From Hyphomicrobiaceae bacterium (GTDB lineage: Bacteria > Pseudomonadota > Alphaproteobacteria > Rhizobiales > Methyloligellaceae), in assembly GCA_020637815.1 (NCBI GenBank), contig JACKJS010000001.1:1116001-1180000 (forward strand): a stretch of DNA of 64,000 nt, in the 5' to 3' direction. The position numbers and the translations under genes were made by a program. Position 1 is the first letter of the stretch, and every line of letters begins with the position of its first letter. This document shows positions 26,430-36,295 of this stretch, piece after piece. A model generated the notes under the pieces. It did not search any database, was not told the origin of the DNA, and was given only the letters and a program-made list of their open reading frames with translations.

Positions 26430-26717
26430 ATGTCGGTATCCCTCAGCGATTTGATCGTCTGGCTTGTCGTCGGCGGGCTCGCCGGAGCCCTTGCCGGCAT
26501 GGTCGTGACCGCCAAGTGGGAAGGCCTCGGTCGCTGGACCGGCCTCGGCGTTGGCTTGGTCGGCGCAATCATTGGCGGCGTGATCTTCCGAATTTTCAAT
26601 ATCGCGCCTGGCCTGGAATCCGTCTCCGTCTCGCTGCGTGACGTCCTCGCGGCCTTCGTTGGATCGCTGATCTTCCTCGCGATTCTCTGGGCCTTGCGGA
26701 TGCGCAAAGGCGGGTAA
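26430..26717 (+). CDS. GlsB/YeaQ/YmgE-family stress membrane protein
   Basis: This 95-residue protein has three helices with the family glycine-rich pattern WLVVGGLAGALAGMVV and GAIIGGVIF. The start ATG is preceded by AGGAGGATCGCC. These transglycosylase-associated proteins are induced by envelope and osmotic stress; no enzymatic activity is established. It is coupled to the hdeD-like gene and convergent with the LysR gene. Confidence 0.88.
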   Translation: MSVSLSDLIVWLVVGGLAGALAGMVVTAKWEGLGRWTGLGVGLVGAIIGGVIFRIFNIAPGLESVSVSLRDVLAAFVGSLIFLAILWALRMRKGG

Positions 26718-26762
26718 GGTTTTCGCGCCGAGGTGCGCGGACGCCGCACGGCACCGAGTGGA

Positions 26763-27725
26763 CTAAGGTTGCGGTGCGGCCGCGATAAGCTCGCCGACAA
26801 GCCATCTGAGCCCCGGATCGGCGTCGTTGCGCTGATGCCAGATCGCTTCGACCGGCACGGACAGCGGCTCGTAGGGCAGATCCACGACGACCAGGCTCCC
26901 TTGCCGCTCGGCGTCCCGCGCCAGGCTGAGAGGGAGTGTGGCGACCATGTCCGTCGTGCGGAGCATGTAGGGGACGGCTGCGTAGTGCGGCACCGACACG
27001 GCCACATGCGCGACGTGGCCCGCGTTCTCCGTGCTCGTCTCGATCAGCAGCCGGTCGATCCAAACGCGGCGCCAGACCCCGCGATCGTCGAGAAAGCCCT
27101 CGGTGGACAAGTCTTCCGTCCCCGTGAGTTCGACGACGACATAGGGGTAACTGAAAAGCCGTGCGGTCGTGATCGGGCCCTGGGTCAGAGGATGACCTGG
27201 CCGTACTACAATGGCTTCCTTCTCAACGAAGATGGTCGTGCGGCGAATGTGCTCGGGTAGCCCTTCAAACCAGCCGATCAAAACATCGATGCGGCCTTCA
27301 TCGAGACAGCGCACGGCGTCCATGCGCCCGACCGGAAAGACCTTGAGCTCGATCTGCGGCGCCGCATTGGCAACGCTGCTGACCATGGGGGCAAGGATCG
27401 TCACCGCGCCGTAGTCCGATGTGGCGATGCGGAAGGTGCGAACCGACTCCGCCGGCACGAACGGTTCCTCTCCGATGGCGGCTTCAATACGAGACAGACC
27501 GTCGCGGATCGCTGGCGCCAGTTCCAGCGCGCGCTGGGTCGGTTCCATTCCGTCTTTCCCGGGAACGAACAGGTCATCGGAAAGCGCTTGGCGCAAACGC
27601 GACAAGGCATGACTAACCGCAGACGCGGTAACGTTGAGCTCCCGGCCCGCGCCGGCGATGGTCCGGTGTTCCATGACGGCTTCGAAAACGCGAAAGAGAT
27701 TGAGATCGATTCGGCGCAGCGACAT
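26763..27725 (-). CDS. LysR-family transcriptional regulator
   Basis: The 320 residues begin LRRIDLNLFRVFEAVMEH, with a winged helix-turn-helix at about 18-65 (GRELNVTASAVSHALSRLR), followed by a periplasmic-binding-like effector domain from about 90 to 310. It is divergent from the metallophosphoesterase gene, with 148 nt between the starts, which fits autoregulation or control of that gene. The effector is unknown. Confidence 0.9.
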   Translation of the reverse strand: MSLRRIDLNLFRVFEAVMEHRTIAGAGRELNVTASAVSHALSRLRQALSDDLFVPGKDGMEPTQRALELAPAIRDGLSRIEAAIGEEPFVPAESVRTFRIATSDYGAVTILAPMVSSVANAAPQIELKVFPVGRMDAVRCLDEGRIDVLIGWFEGLPEHIRRTTIFVEKEAIVVRPGHPLTQGPITTARLFSYPYVVVELTGTEDLSTEGFLDDRGVWRRVWIDRLLIETSTENAGHVAHVAVSVPHYAAVPYMLRTTDMVATLPLSLARDAERQGSLVVVDLPYEPLSVPVEAIWHQRNDADPGLRWLVGELIAAAPQP

Positions 27726-27873
27726 TTGGACATCCTGGCAATGGCGGCATTCCGAGACAAGTCTGCTCGACGCATGGATTTATCGCATTCCGTCGGGCGG
27801 CGAACTAGTGATACACATCGTTGCCCCCTGTGGCGCACGGGGCGCACGAAGTGATCGGGAGTAGGTGCGCTTC

Positions 27874-29658
27874 ATGACGCACAAAGGACAGCCACGCCAA
27901 CCGACATTCGCGGCCATTCTCGATCCGCGACTGGGCGACATCGAGGACGACGCATCGAGCACCAAGCGCCGGTCGATGTTTTCGCTCGCCGGCAGCCTTC
28001 TGGTGGAGATCAGCCTGCCGAAGCTGGTCCTTGCCTGGATCCTACTGCTCGTGCTTCCAGGGCTGCTGCTGGGCCTTGTTCCCATCGTCGTCACCTCATG
28101 GCTTGGCGCCGTCGCAAGCAAGATCGCATCCGCGTTTATCGGAATCTGGTCGGCGTTGATCTTCCTGGCTGTTGCCGCACTTGGATGGTTCGGCTGGCGC
28201 ACGGTCGTGCGGACGGTGGAGAAGAACTTCTGGGCCCTGAATTCAATCGTGGTGCAACCTGGTTACGCCGCCGCGCGCGAGATCTTGCGTCATCTCACGG
28301 AGAGAGCCTTCGCAAAGCACGCCAGCGAAGCAACCCGCGCCAAGCTGCGCGCCGCCGCCGCCGCGGTGGCCGGTATCCTTGTCTCAGTCTTTGCAGGATT
28401 CGTTCTCTGGCTCGTTTGGCCAAGCGCCCATCTCTTCGCGCAGACCTCCGAGATCGCGAACTGGCGCGACATCGTTCCGGTCGCGCTGGCGAACAGCGTC
28501 GTCGTGATCACAGCCTATCTCGCCGTCGCCGCGCTAGTCTGGGGCATTGCCGACGCGGCCACGCCGCAGCCGCGCGGCTTGACGGCCTTCGACGAACCGC
28601 AAGAAGGAGACCGCACCTGGCGTGCCGTGCATCTGTCCGACATCCACATCGTCGGCGAACGCTATGGTTTTCGTATCGAGAGCGGTCGCTCGGGACCGCG
28701 CGGCAACGACCGGCTGAAGAGGCTCTTCGACAAACTCGAAGCGATCGATGCGAACGACCGGCTCGACGTAATCCTGATTACCGGCGACATGACCGATGCG
28801 GGAATCTGCACCGAGTGGGCTCAGTTCTTCGAGCTCCTGGCCGAACATCCGTCCTTGGCGGAACGCGTCTTGATCCTACCCGGCAATCACGACCTCAACA
28901 TCATCGACCGGGCCAACCCGGCGCGGATGGACCTCCCGACGAGCCCTGACCGGCGCTTGCGTCAGATTCGTGCTTTGTCGGCGATGGACGCGGTGCAAGG
29001 CGAGCGGGTCAATGTCGTCGATCTCAGTGCGGGAAAGCTCGGCGAGACGCTAACGGCATTTCTGAAGCCGCATGCCGACGCGATGAAGCGTTTCGCGGAC
29101 GAGGCACGGCCGCTTCTGTCCGATGCGTTGTCCGTGCTTTGGAGCAAGTCCTTCCCGGTGGTGCTGCCGCCGCGCCGTGAAGACGGGCTCGGCGTCATCC
29201 TTCTCAACTCGAACGCGGATACGCACTTCTCGTTCACCAACGCACTCGGGATGGTCTCCGCGGAGCAGGTACGCGGCATCGAGATCGCATGTGCGGCCTA
29301 TCCGGGAGCCTGCTGGATCGTCGCACTTCATCACCATGTCATCGAATATCCTTGGGCGGCAAAGGCGCTTTCGGAACGCATCGGGACAGCGCTCATCAAC
29401 GGCAATTGGTTCATCCGCAAAATGCGGCCGCTCGCGGACCGCATCCTTCTCATGCACGGACACCGGCATGTCGACTGGATCGGCGAGTGCGCGGAGCTTC
29501 GCATCGTCTCCGCGCCCTCACCGGTCATGGAGGCAACGAACGATATGCCGACCGCATTCTACATCCATACCCTCGCGATCGACGGCGAGGGCTGCCTCAA
29601 GCTGCGGCGGCCCGAACGAATCGTTCTCGAGGGTGAAGTGAGCGGCGCGGACGCCTAG
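27874..29658 (+). CDS. Membrane-anchored metallophosphoesterase
   Basis: Residues 40-230 contain about four helices in two pairs; the C-terminal catalytic domain has the full metallophosphoesterase signature: HLSDIHI (about 255), GDMTD (about 303), GNHD (about 336), LHHHVIEYPW and GHRH (about 528). Two divalent metals are expected. The start could be GTG 27865 or ATG 27874; GGGAG at 27857 favours the ATG. The substrate (nucleotide, phospholipid or phosphoprotein) cannot be deduced. It is divergent from the LysR gene. Confidence 0.87.
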   Translation: MTHKGQPRQPTFAAILDPRLGDIEDDASSTKRRSMFSLAGSLLVEISLPKLVLAWILLLVLPGLLLGLVPIVVTSWLGAVASKIASAFIGIWSALIFLAVAALGWFGWRTVVRTVEKNFWALNSIVVQPGYAAAREILRHLTERAFAKHASEATRAKLRAAAAAVAGILVSVFAGFVLWLVWPSAHLFAQTSEIANWRDIVPVALANSVVVITAYLAVAALVWGIADAATPQPRGLTAFDEPQEGDRTWRAVHLSDIHIVGERYGFRIESGRSGPRGNDRLKRLFDKLEAIDANDRLDVILITGDMTDAGICTEWAQFFELLAEHPSLAERVLILPGNHDLNIIDRANPARMDLPTSPDRRLRQIRALSAMDAVQGERVNVVDLSAGKLGETLTAFLKPHADAMKRFADEARPLLSDALSVLWSKSFPVVLPPRREDGLGVILLNSNADTHFSFTNALGMVSAEQVRGIEIACAAYPGACWIVALHHHVIEYPWAAKALSERIGTALINGNWFIRKMRPLADRILLMHGHRHVDWIGECAELRIVSAPSPVMEATNDMPTAFYIHTLAIDGEGCLKLRRPERIVLEGEVSGADA

Positions 29659-30242
29659 CACGGCCCGTTCAGAAATGCGCTCCGTTGCCAAATGAACCCT
29701 GCCCGGCAGCAAAACGCGATTAGCGTGGCCGTGCCTTCGCCGTCCACCCTGCCTCTCTTGCCGCATCGATCCAGCCGCTGCATCGCGTTAGCAATATCGG
29801 CCTTGCTTATCGAACGAGAGGAGCCCATATAGAGCGCACACGGCACGCTCGATGCTGGGCGTGGGCATAGACCTACGGCAGTCATCGCGCCGAATACGGG
29901 CACGGACCCTTCCCGAAATCTAAAACGCTGCGTAGGCACCTTGCCTTGTATTCGAGCGAGGGCGCCCACACCGCGAGGCGCAATTCCACTCGACGACGGC
30001 CATGCCGCCAAATCACCGGAACGGCAGGTCGCGAGACAACAGTGAATTCTAGCGGGCAGGAACCGTTTTCTGTCTTCGATGCAACCGATCAACCGCATGC
30101 TTGTTTGTGCATGCACCCATTTTGGATATTCATCTCCAGGTTTTCGCGGCCGCATCAAGCCGCAAGCCAAACTTTCGCTTCGATCGCAGGCACATTGCGG
30201 CGGGTCCGCTAACCGTGTCCTGCAAAAAAGGAAAAAGACTAC
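29659..30242. other. 584-nt non-coding gap upstream of the helicase gene
   Basis: No supported gene. A minus-strand reading at about 29660-29835 (MGSSRSISKADIANAMQRL...) faintly resembles a class of small alphaproteobacterial proteins but has an odd C-terminus. The right end is AT-richer with an A-rich run (CAAAAAAGGAAAAAG) just before the helicase start, as in long leaders of cold-regulated helicase genes. Confidence 0.4.
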
Positions 30243-31541
30243 GTGACTGCGACTTTCGACTTGCTCGGCCTCGCCGAGCCCCTGCAACGTGCCCTCAAAG
30301 CCGAGAAACACATCAACCCCACGCCGATCCAAGTTCAAGCAATTCCTGCGCTTCTTAAGGGTCGCGATTTGCTTGGAATCGCGGAAACGGGAACAGGCAA
30401 GACGGCGGCCTTCTCATTGCCGATCCTGCATCGACTGTCCCTCGACAACGCATCGCGTAAGCCAAGCGCGCCGCGCGCGCTCATCCTGGCGCCGACACGC
30501 GAACTGGCAGGTCAGATCGGCGATCGCGTCAACGCCTATGGGCGCCATACCAAGCTGAGGTCCGCAGTGGTCTTTGGCGGCGTTGGCCAGGGGCAGCAAA
30601 TCAAAGCTCTCAGGGCCGGCGTGGATATCCTGATCGCGACTCCCGGGCGTCTGCTCGATCTTTGCGATCAAGGACACGTCCGGCTGAATGCCGTTTCCGT
30701 GTTGGTGCTCGATGAAGCCGACCGTATGCTCGACATGGGCTTCATCAGAGATGTCCGGAAGATCATTGCTCTGTGCGGCGACAAGCAACGTCAGACTTTG
30801 CTCTTTTCTGCGACGATGCAGGCCTCAATCGGCAAACTCGCGCGCGATGTACTGCGCGATCCCATCCGCGTCGACATCTCGCCAGTCAACGTCACCGTCG
30901 ATCGCATCGAGCAACGCGCTTACTTCGTGAGCAAGCAAAACAAGCGCTCGGTGCTGGCTGAACTCGTTACCGATCCCAAGGTGGGCCAGGCGATCGTATT
31001 TACGCGGACGAAGCGCAGCGCCGATCGCGTTTGCCGCAATCTCGTCCAAGACGGAATCCTGGCGGCCGCTCTGCACGGCAACAAGGCGCAGAATGCCCGG
31101 GTGAAAGCCCTCAACGGATTCCGCAGCGGCCAGGTGCGAGTCCTCGTCGCGACCGACATCGCCGCACGAGGCATCGACGTTCCCGGCATTTCGCACGTCA
31201 TCAATTACGAATTGCCCAACGAGCCGGAGAGCTATGTGCACCGTATCGGGCGAACGGCACGCGCCGGGGCTGGCGGAACCGCGTTGTCGCTCTGCGAGAG
31301 CGGCGAAGTGCCCTATCTCCAAGCCATCGAGCGCCTCATGCAGACGAATGTCGAGACGGCCGAGCATCCTCTCTCGGAGGAGCGCGACGAGACCGTGCAT
31401 TCGCGGCCGAAAGGCAGTAGCAAAGCGGGCGCGCCGTCCGGGCGCCGCCGGCGGCGTTCCCGTGGCCGGACGTCAAATGCAGCCGCGGCCGGGCCGGCCA
31501 AGCCCCGGAACGACCGCCAACGAAGGGATCGCTCTTTGTAG
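30243..31541 (+). CDS. rhlE: DEAD-box RNA helicase, RhlE-like
   Basis: This 432-residue ATP-dependent RNA helicase has AETGTGKT (motif I), PTRELA (Ia), TPGR (Ib), the DEAD box near residue 155, SAT (III), ARGIDVP (V) and HRIGRTARAG (VI). The C-terminal 50 residues are basic and disordered (GRRRRRSRGR), typical of RhlE-type RNA-binding tails. The start is GTG, with AAGGAAAAAG upstream. These helicases help ribosome assembly and mRNA decay, especially in the cold. Confidence 0.92.
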   Translation: MTATFDLLGLAEPLQRALKAEKHINPTPIQVQAIPALLKGRDLLGIAETGTGKTAAFSLPILHRLSLDNASRKPSAPRALILAPTRELAGQIGDRVNAYGRHTKLRSAVVFGGVGQGQQIKALRAGVDILIATPGRLLDLCDQGHVRLNAVSVLVLDEADRMLDMGFIRDVRKIIALCGDKQRQTLLFSATMQASIGKLARDVLRDPIRVDISPVNVTVDRIEQRAYFVSKQNKRSVLAELVTDPKVGQAIVFTRTKRSADRVCRNLVQDGILAAALHGNKAQNARVKALNGFRSGQVRVLVATDIAARGIDVPGISHVINYELPNEPESYVHRIGRTARAGAGGTALSLCESGEVPYLQAIERLMQTNVETAEHPLSEERDETVHSRPKGSSKAGAPSGRRRRRSRGRTSNAAAAGPAKPRNDRQRRDRSL

Positions 31542-31657
31542 AGGAGGCATCTCCACCGCGAAGGCCGTCTTGCGCAGTCGAGTTGAAGCAGCCTTGAGCC
31601 AGCGCTGGATCGAAATCAAGACGGCAGCGAGCATCGTGAATACTCTAGCTGAAGATT

Positions 31658-31672
31658 AGGCTAGATTAGCCT
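31658..31672. promoter_or_regulatory. Perfect palindrome just upstream of the hydroxyacid dehydrogenase start
   Basis: AGGCTA-GAT-TAGCCT ends 5 nt before the ATG at 31678. It occupies the place where a ribosome site would be, so it could be an operator or an RNA hairpin that limits translation. No Shine-Dalgarno sequence is otherwise visible. Confidence 0.4.
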
Positions 31673-31677
31673 CATCC

Positions 31678-32838
31678 ATGAAGTACGACACCCGCTACCC
31701 CGGCATTGCCGATCTTAAACGCCGAGCAAAGCGCCGGCTGCCGAACTTTGCCTTCGACTACATCGAGAGCGGAATCGACGACGAAGCCGGAAAGCGACGA
31801 AACCGGCAGGCCTTTCACAACGTGCACCTGACGCCGCGGTACCTGCGGGATGTCAGTACGATTGACACCCGTGTCAGCCTGTTCGGTACCGAGTACGCAT
31901 TGCCGCTCGGTGTGTCTCCCGTTGGTTTGGGCAATATGATTTGGCCCGGCGCCGAAGCGGCACTGGCTGTTGCCGCTCAGAGGGCCCGTATTCCCTACGT
32001 CCTGAGCACATTCAGCACGACGCCGCTGGAAACCGTGGCGCAGTTGGCACCCGACGTGTGCTGGTTCCAACTCTATGTCCCGCGCGACCCTGAGATCATG
32101 GACGACCTGATTTCCCGCGTGAAGCGCGCAGGTTTCCGGGCGTTGGTGGTAACGGTGGACATCCCCGTCGGTGCAAAGCGCAACCGGGAACTGAAAAACG
32201 GGCTGAAGTTGCCATTCAGTTTGACGCCACGAATTGTCTGGCAGTCGCTAAGTCATCCGGCCTGGGCACTCCAGACGCTGACGCATGGCGCGCCCGATTT
32301 CGTCAACGTCGCGCGGTATCGAACCGATGCGAATCTCGGGTTGGCCGACTTTATATCCAGCGTGACCATTCGCGGACTGCCTCTGGAACGGCTGAAGAGA
32401 ATACGGGACCTGTGGGACGGTCCATTGATTATCAAGGGACTCCAAGCCTACGAGAACTTTCGTGCGGCCATCGACTGCGGCGTAGACGGTGCCATCGTCT
32501 CAAATCATGGTGGGCGGCAGCTCGATGCCGCCCCCGCTACGATCGACACGCTCAGGCAACTGCCTGCGGACATCTCCGACCGCTTGACCTTGATGATCGA
32601 TAGCGGCGTCCGTACCGGGCTGGACATCCTGCGTAGCAGGGCACTGGGTGCGCAGGCCGCATTCAGCGGCCGCAGTTTCTTCTACGGCATGGGTGCGCTT
32701 GGTCGAAAGGGTGCCGATCAGGTCGTTGAGATCTTTCGCGATGAGATCACGCGCGGCCTGCAGCAGCTTGGGAGCACAAGCTTTCAAGAGCTGAATGCGG
32801 GCTGGCTGGCGGACGCTTCGTGGCCGTACCCGACGTAA
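31678..32838 (+). CDS. FMN-dependent 2-hydroxyacid dehydrogenase (L-lactate dehydrogenase family)
   Basis: This 386-residue TIM-barrel flavoenzyme oxidises an (S)-2-hydroxyacid to the 2-oxoacid. Family landmarks are FAFDYIESGIDDE (23-35), LGVSPVGLGNMIWPGAE, WFQLYVPRD and IVSNHGGRQLD with the catalytic His near 278 followed by the FMN-phosphate loop (MIDSGVRTGLDILR, GRSFFYGMGALG). Lactate, glycolate or mandelate cannot be separated by eye. It stands alone, with a palindrome overlapping its ribosome-site region. Confidence 0.87.
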   Translation: MKYDTRYPGIADLKRRAKRRLPNFAFDYIESGIDDEAGKRRNRQAFHNVHLTPRYLRDVSTIDTRVSLFGTEYALPLGVSPVGLGNMIWPGAEAALAVAAQRARIPYVLSTFSTTPLETVAQLAPDVCWFQLYVPRDPEIMDDLISRVKRAGFRALVVTVDIPVGAKRNRELKNGLKLPFSLTPRIVWQSLSHPAWALQTLTHGAPDFVNVARYRTDANLGLADFISSVTIRGLPLERLKRIRDLWDGPLIIKGLQAYENFRAAIDCGVDGAIVSNHGGRQLDAAPATIDTLRQLPADISDRLTLMIDSGVRTGLDILRSRALGAQAAFSGRSFFYGMGALGRKGADQVVEIFRDEITRGLQQLGSTSFQELNAGWLADASWPYPT

Positions 32839-32990
32839 ACCGAACACGAGGGCGATCCGACGCTTCCGATCGGCTCACGGACCTTCACGATGGCGGTGTA
32901 GATTTGGCATCTTCCGATTGACGCCAATCCTCGGAAAGTCTGAGTATTCGAGGAGCCCGTTTCTGCGAACGGGTTTGGGGGCGACTGGGC

Positions 32991-35900
32991 ATGCACCGAA
33001 AAGGGGCCCGTCTAGCTGACGTTGACTGGAGCGTTGGGGGTCATGCACGCCGGTCCCGACCGGCGCCTTTGGGCCGCTCTACGCTCCTCGGCACCGTAGC
33101 CGCCGGAGTCCTCTTGTTCAGCTATGGCCGCGACGCTCGCGCGCAGATCGTGCCCCCGGCGCCTCCTTGCAACAACGCTTCCGGAACCACGGTGACCTGC
33201 ACCGGCGATCTCCAGCCCGGCATAAGTCTCACGTCGCCTACGCCATACACGGCGCTCAGCGTCAACAACCTCAACCAAGACATTGCGCCCGGTACGGGTA
33301 TTGCCGGCATCTCCTTCGGCAATTTCCTGGGGCCGGTTACTATCGACAGCGATACCGATCCCTTCCGGATCACGACGCACGGAGTGAATGCCCACGGGAT
33401 CGATGCGTCCTCGGGCTATGGCGCCGTAACCGTGATGCAGACTGGCGATATCTTCACTCAAGGTAATGCCGCCTACGGTATCCGCGCGGCGTCCTTCGCG
33501 GGTGGTCCCGTTACCGTGTCACAGACAGGCGGCATCTCCACGCAAGGGAACACCGCTCACGGCATCGAGGCATACTGCCCCACTTGCGCGATCACGGTCA
33601 CGCAGACCGGCGATATCGCCACGCAGGGGAACAATGCCTATGGGATCAAGGCGCACACGGACTTTCCAAAGAGCGTGCCGGGTAACGCCGTCACCGTAAC
33701 GCAGGCCGGCGCCATCACCACGCATGGCGACCAAGCCTATGGCATCTTTGCATCGGCGCAGGCCGTTACGGTGACACAGACGGGCGACATCACGACATGG
33801 GGAGTTGGTGCTTATGGGATCGAGGCGCGCGCCGGCGGCCCCAAGGACGCTACGCACGGCCCTGTCACGGTGACGCAGACCGGCACCATCACCACCTTCG
33901 GCGACAGCGCCATCGGGATCAATGTACGGGGCCTGGCCGTAACCGTGACACAGACCGGCAACATCTCAACCAGCGGCGACCGCGCCTACGGGATATCGGC
34001 CTCAAGCGGCGGCGGCCTCATGACCGTGACACAAACGGGCAACATCGCCACCCAGGGGAACTACTCTCACGGCATCCGTGCATACTGCACCGGTTGCACC
34101 GTGGTGGTGACTCAAACCGGGAGCATCACCACCCAGGGCAACTACGCCTATGGCATCTCCGCGATCTCTCGCGATGGCCGCTCCGTCTCGGTGACGCATG
34201 GCGGCGATATCATCACCCGTGGTTTCAATGCCAACGGGATCGTCGCGGTGTCCCGCGCCGCCGGCTCCGTCGCCGTGAGTCACACCGGCAGCATCGTAAC
34301 CAATGGAGTCAATGCGTCGGGCATTCTGGGTGCGAGTATCGACAGCGACGTCGCGATCACCGTGGGGCCGGACAGCCTTGTGCAGGGAGGCCGTGGGCGG
34401 GGCGCCGGGGTGAGCTTTGGCTTTCTGGAGCCCGGCGCCGACGGGGTCGGCAATACGCTGACAAACTGGGGCACTGTCTCGGCGCTCTCAGGTCGCGCGG
34501 TGCGGAGCGGCAGCGGCAATGAGACCATCGATAACTATGGCACGATCGTCGGCACAGTTGGCCTGGGCTCAGGCAAGGATGTCTTCAACAACAGGCCGGG
34601 CGGCGTGTTCGAGGCGCGGTCGACCAGCGACTTCGGATCTGGCCTGGACATGTTCAACAACCGCAATGACGCCGTGGTGCACACGGCGTTCGATCCGAAC
34701 CACAGCGAGGCGACCGCCTTTGTCCATCTCGAGCAATTCAACAACAAGGGTTTGATCTCCTTGATCGACGGAGGGGTCGGCGACTCGTTCACCATCGCGA
34801 ATCGACCCGGCGGAACAAACGTCCAATTCAACGGCTCGGGACGATCGGCCTTGGCCGTCGATACATTCTTAGGTGGACCAGGGTCGAAGTCCGATACGGT
34901 CACGGTTCGAGGCAACACGTCTGGGCGCACGCGCCTCATCGTCAACAACGCCAATCCGGGGCCCGGACAACTCAACCGGGAAGGCATCCCCGTCGTCTTC
35001 GTGGACGGGAACGTGCATGCCTCGAATTTCTACCTCGAGAAGCCAATCGATACCGGGTTCTTCGACTACGACCTCGTTTTCGTTCCTACGGGAAGCGGCC
35101 AGTTCGAACTGCGCAGTCATCCCGGCGGCGGCGCGCACATCCTGCCGCATGTGGTGTCCGCCACGCACGAAACCTTTCACGATTCGATGGAAACCTGGTT
35201 CGATCGAACCGCCGATCTGCGCGTGCTTCTGGCCCGCGGCTCCGCCTGCGAGCAGATCGCCGCATACGAGGAGCGCGCACGATGTGAGACGCTCTACGAA
35301 ATCGCACCCGCGATCTGGGCCCGCGGCTCCGGATCCTGGTTCAACTTCGACGATACCGGCACCACCAAAGCCAACGGCAAGACCTATCGCTACGACCTCA
35401 GCCGCGATCTCAATATCTGGCAGGTCGAGTCCGGAATAGATTTTGGCAAGGAAGACGTCCTGGCACCGGATGACCTCCTCGTGCTCGGCATCCTTGGGGG
35501 CGCCGTCAAATCCTCTCTCGAATTCGATGCGTTGGCGCGTAGCTATGAACTCAGCAATTTGGAAGCCGGCGCCTACGCCACCTATCTGCGCGGAGGATTC
35601 TTTCTTGATACGCTGTTCAAGGCGTTCTTCGGCGACATCGAGCCCAAGGGCGCGATCGAATTCCCTGGAACGGTAGATACCCAAACCTATGGTGTTCGAG
35701 TGGATAGCGGCTACCGGTTCGGCGGATTTCAGAGTGGACCGTTCGTCGAGCCGCTTGCGACGCTTGCCGTGTCCTGGACGCATATTGACGACTTCTCTCG
35801 CGGCGGCAATCGGGTGAACTTTTCCGATGACGAGCAAGTACGCGGGCGCCTTGGCATGCGGGCCGGCACGTCCATGCAGGTGTGGGACGGCGCGACGTTC

Positions 35901-36143
35901 GAGCCCTTCGTGGTCGGCAGCCTTTGGGGACTGCTCGCGGGCGAGCACAGCGCCGATCTGACTTCCTTGGGTACGACCGTGACCTTCACAGACAAACCTA
36001 GCGATCTTTGGGGTGAGGTGTCTGCCGGTGTGAACCTGTTCAACTTCTCACAAACAACGACGGTGTTCGCCAAGGTCGACTACACGTTCGGCGAGGACCT
36101 CTCCGGACAGGGTGGCAAGGCCGGTATCCGAATTGCCTGGTGA
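32991..36143 (+). CDS. Autotransporter with short-coil repeat passenger
   Basis: The 1050-residue type V protein has a long signal (cut near ARAQ, about 52), a passenger and a C-terminal beta-barrel ending in Trp (about 770-1050). The passenger holds about 11 repeats of 25-33 residues of the form VTVTQTGxIxTxGxxAYGIxA (about 130-460), expected to stack into a beta-helix. A linker region (GTIVGTVGLGSGKDVFNN, FNNKGLISLIDGG) and barrel strands (AYATYLRGGFFLDTLF, GYRFGGFQSGPFVEPLATL) follow. Cysteines come in close pairs (CPTC, CTGC). The whole C-terminal half is clearly paralogous to the giant protein at 43986-50198. The ATG at 32991 has a G-rich ribosome site. The role (adhesion, aggregation or surface layer) is unknown. 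Confidence 0.88.
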   Translation: MHRKGARLADVDWSVGGHARRSRPAPLGRSTLLGTVAAGVLLFSYGRDARAQIVPPAPPCNNASGTTVTCTGDLQPGISLTSPTPYTALSVNNLNQDIAPGTGIAGISFGNFLGPVTIDSDTDPFRITTHGVNAHGIDASSGYGAVTVMQTGDIFTQGNAAYGIRAASFAGGPVTVSQTGGISTQGNTAHGIEAYCPTCAITVTQTGDIATQGNNAYGIKAHTDFPKSVPGNAVTVTQAGAITTHGDQAYGIFASAQAVTVTQTGDITTWGVGAYGIEARAGGPKDATHGPVTVTQTGTITTFGDSAIGINVRGLAVTVTQTGNISTSGDRAYGISASSGGGLMTVTQTGNIATQGNYSHGIRAYCTGCTVVVTQTGSITTQGNYAYGISAISRDGRSVSVTHGGDIITRGFNANGIVAVSRAAGSVAVSHTGSIVTNGVNASGILGASIDSDVAITVGPDSLVQGGRGRGAGVSFGFLEPGADGVGNTLTNWGTVSALSGRAVRSGSGNETIDNYGTIVGTVGLGSGKDVFNNRPGGVFEARSTSDFGSGLDMFNNRNDAVVHTAFDPNHSEATAFVHLEQFNNKGLISLIDGGVGDSFTIANRPGGTNVQFNGSGRSALAVDTFLGGPGSKSDTVTVRGNTSGRTRLIVNNANPGPGQLNREGIPVVFVDGNVHASNFYLEKPIDTGFFDYDLVFVPTGSGQFELRSHPGGGAHILPHVVSATHETFHDSMETWFDRTADLRVLLARGSACEQIAAYEERARCETLYEIAPAIWARGSGSWFNFDDTGTTKANGKTYRYDLSRDLNIWQVESGIDFGKEDVLAPDDLLVLGILGGAVKSSLEFDALARSYELSNLEAGAYATYLRGGFFLDTLFKAFFGDIEPKGAIEFPGTVDTQTYGVRVDSGYRFGGFQSGPFVEPLATLAVSWTHIDDFSRGGNRVNFSDDEQVRGRLGMRAGTSMQVWDGATFEPFVVGSLWGLLAGEHSADLTSLGTTVTFTDKPSDLWGEVSAGVNLFNFSQTTTVFAKVDYTFGEDLSGQGGKAGIRIAW

Positions 36144-36295
36144 CCAGCAGTTCGATATTCGCATTGGGTCGGTGGCGACCATCCGTTTGAACTTTGTGCT
36201 GGCTCGAAGAACTCGGCTCCGCGCCGGGCCCACCCTCGCCTCTTCATGAATATCCATCGACGCCGTGGACGCGAACATTCCAGAGCAGACTGCGA

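Noticed and set aside
29655..30338. 227-codon minus-strand frame across the helicase leader
   Set aside because: It overlaps the helicase start in antisense, is Cys/Arg/Ser-rich and shows no domain. A small piece of it was mentioned only as a faint resemblance.
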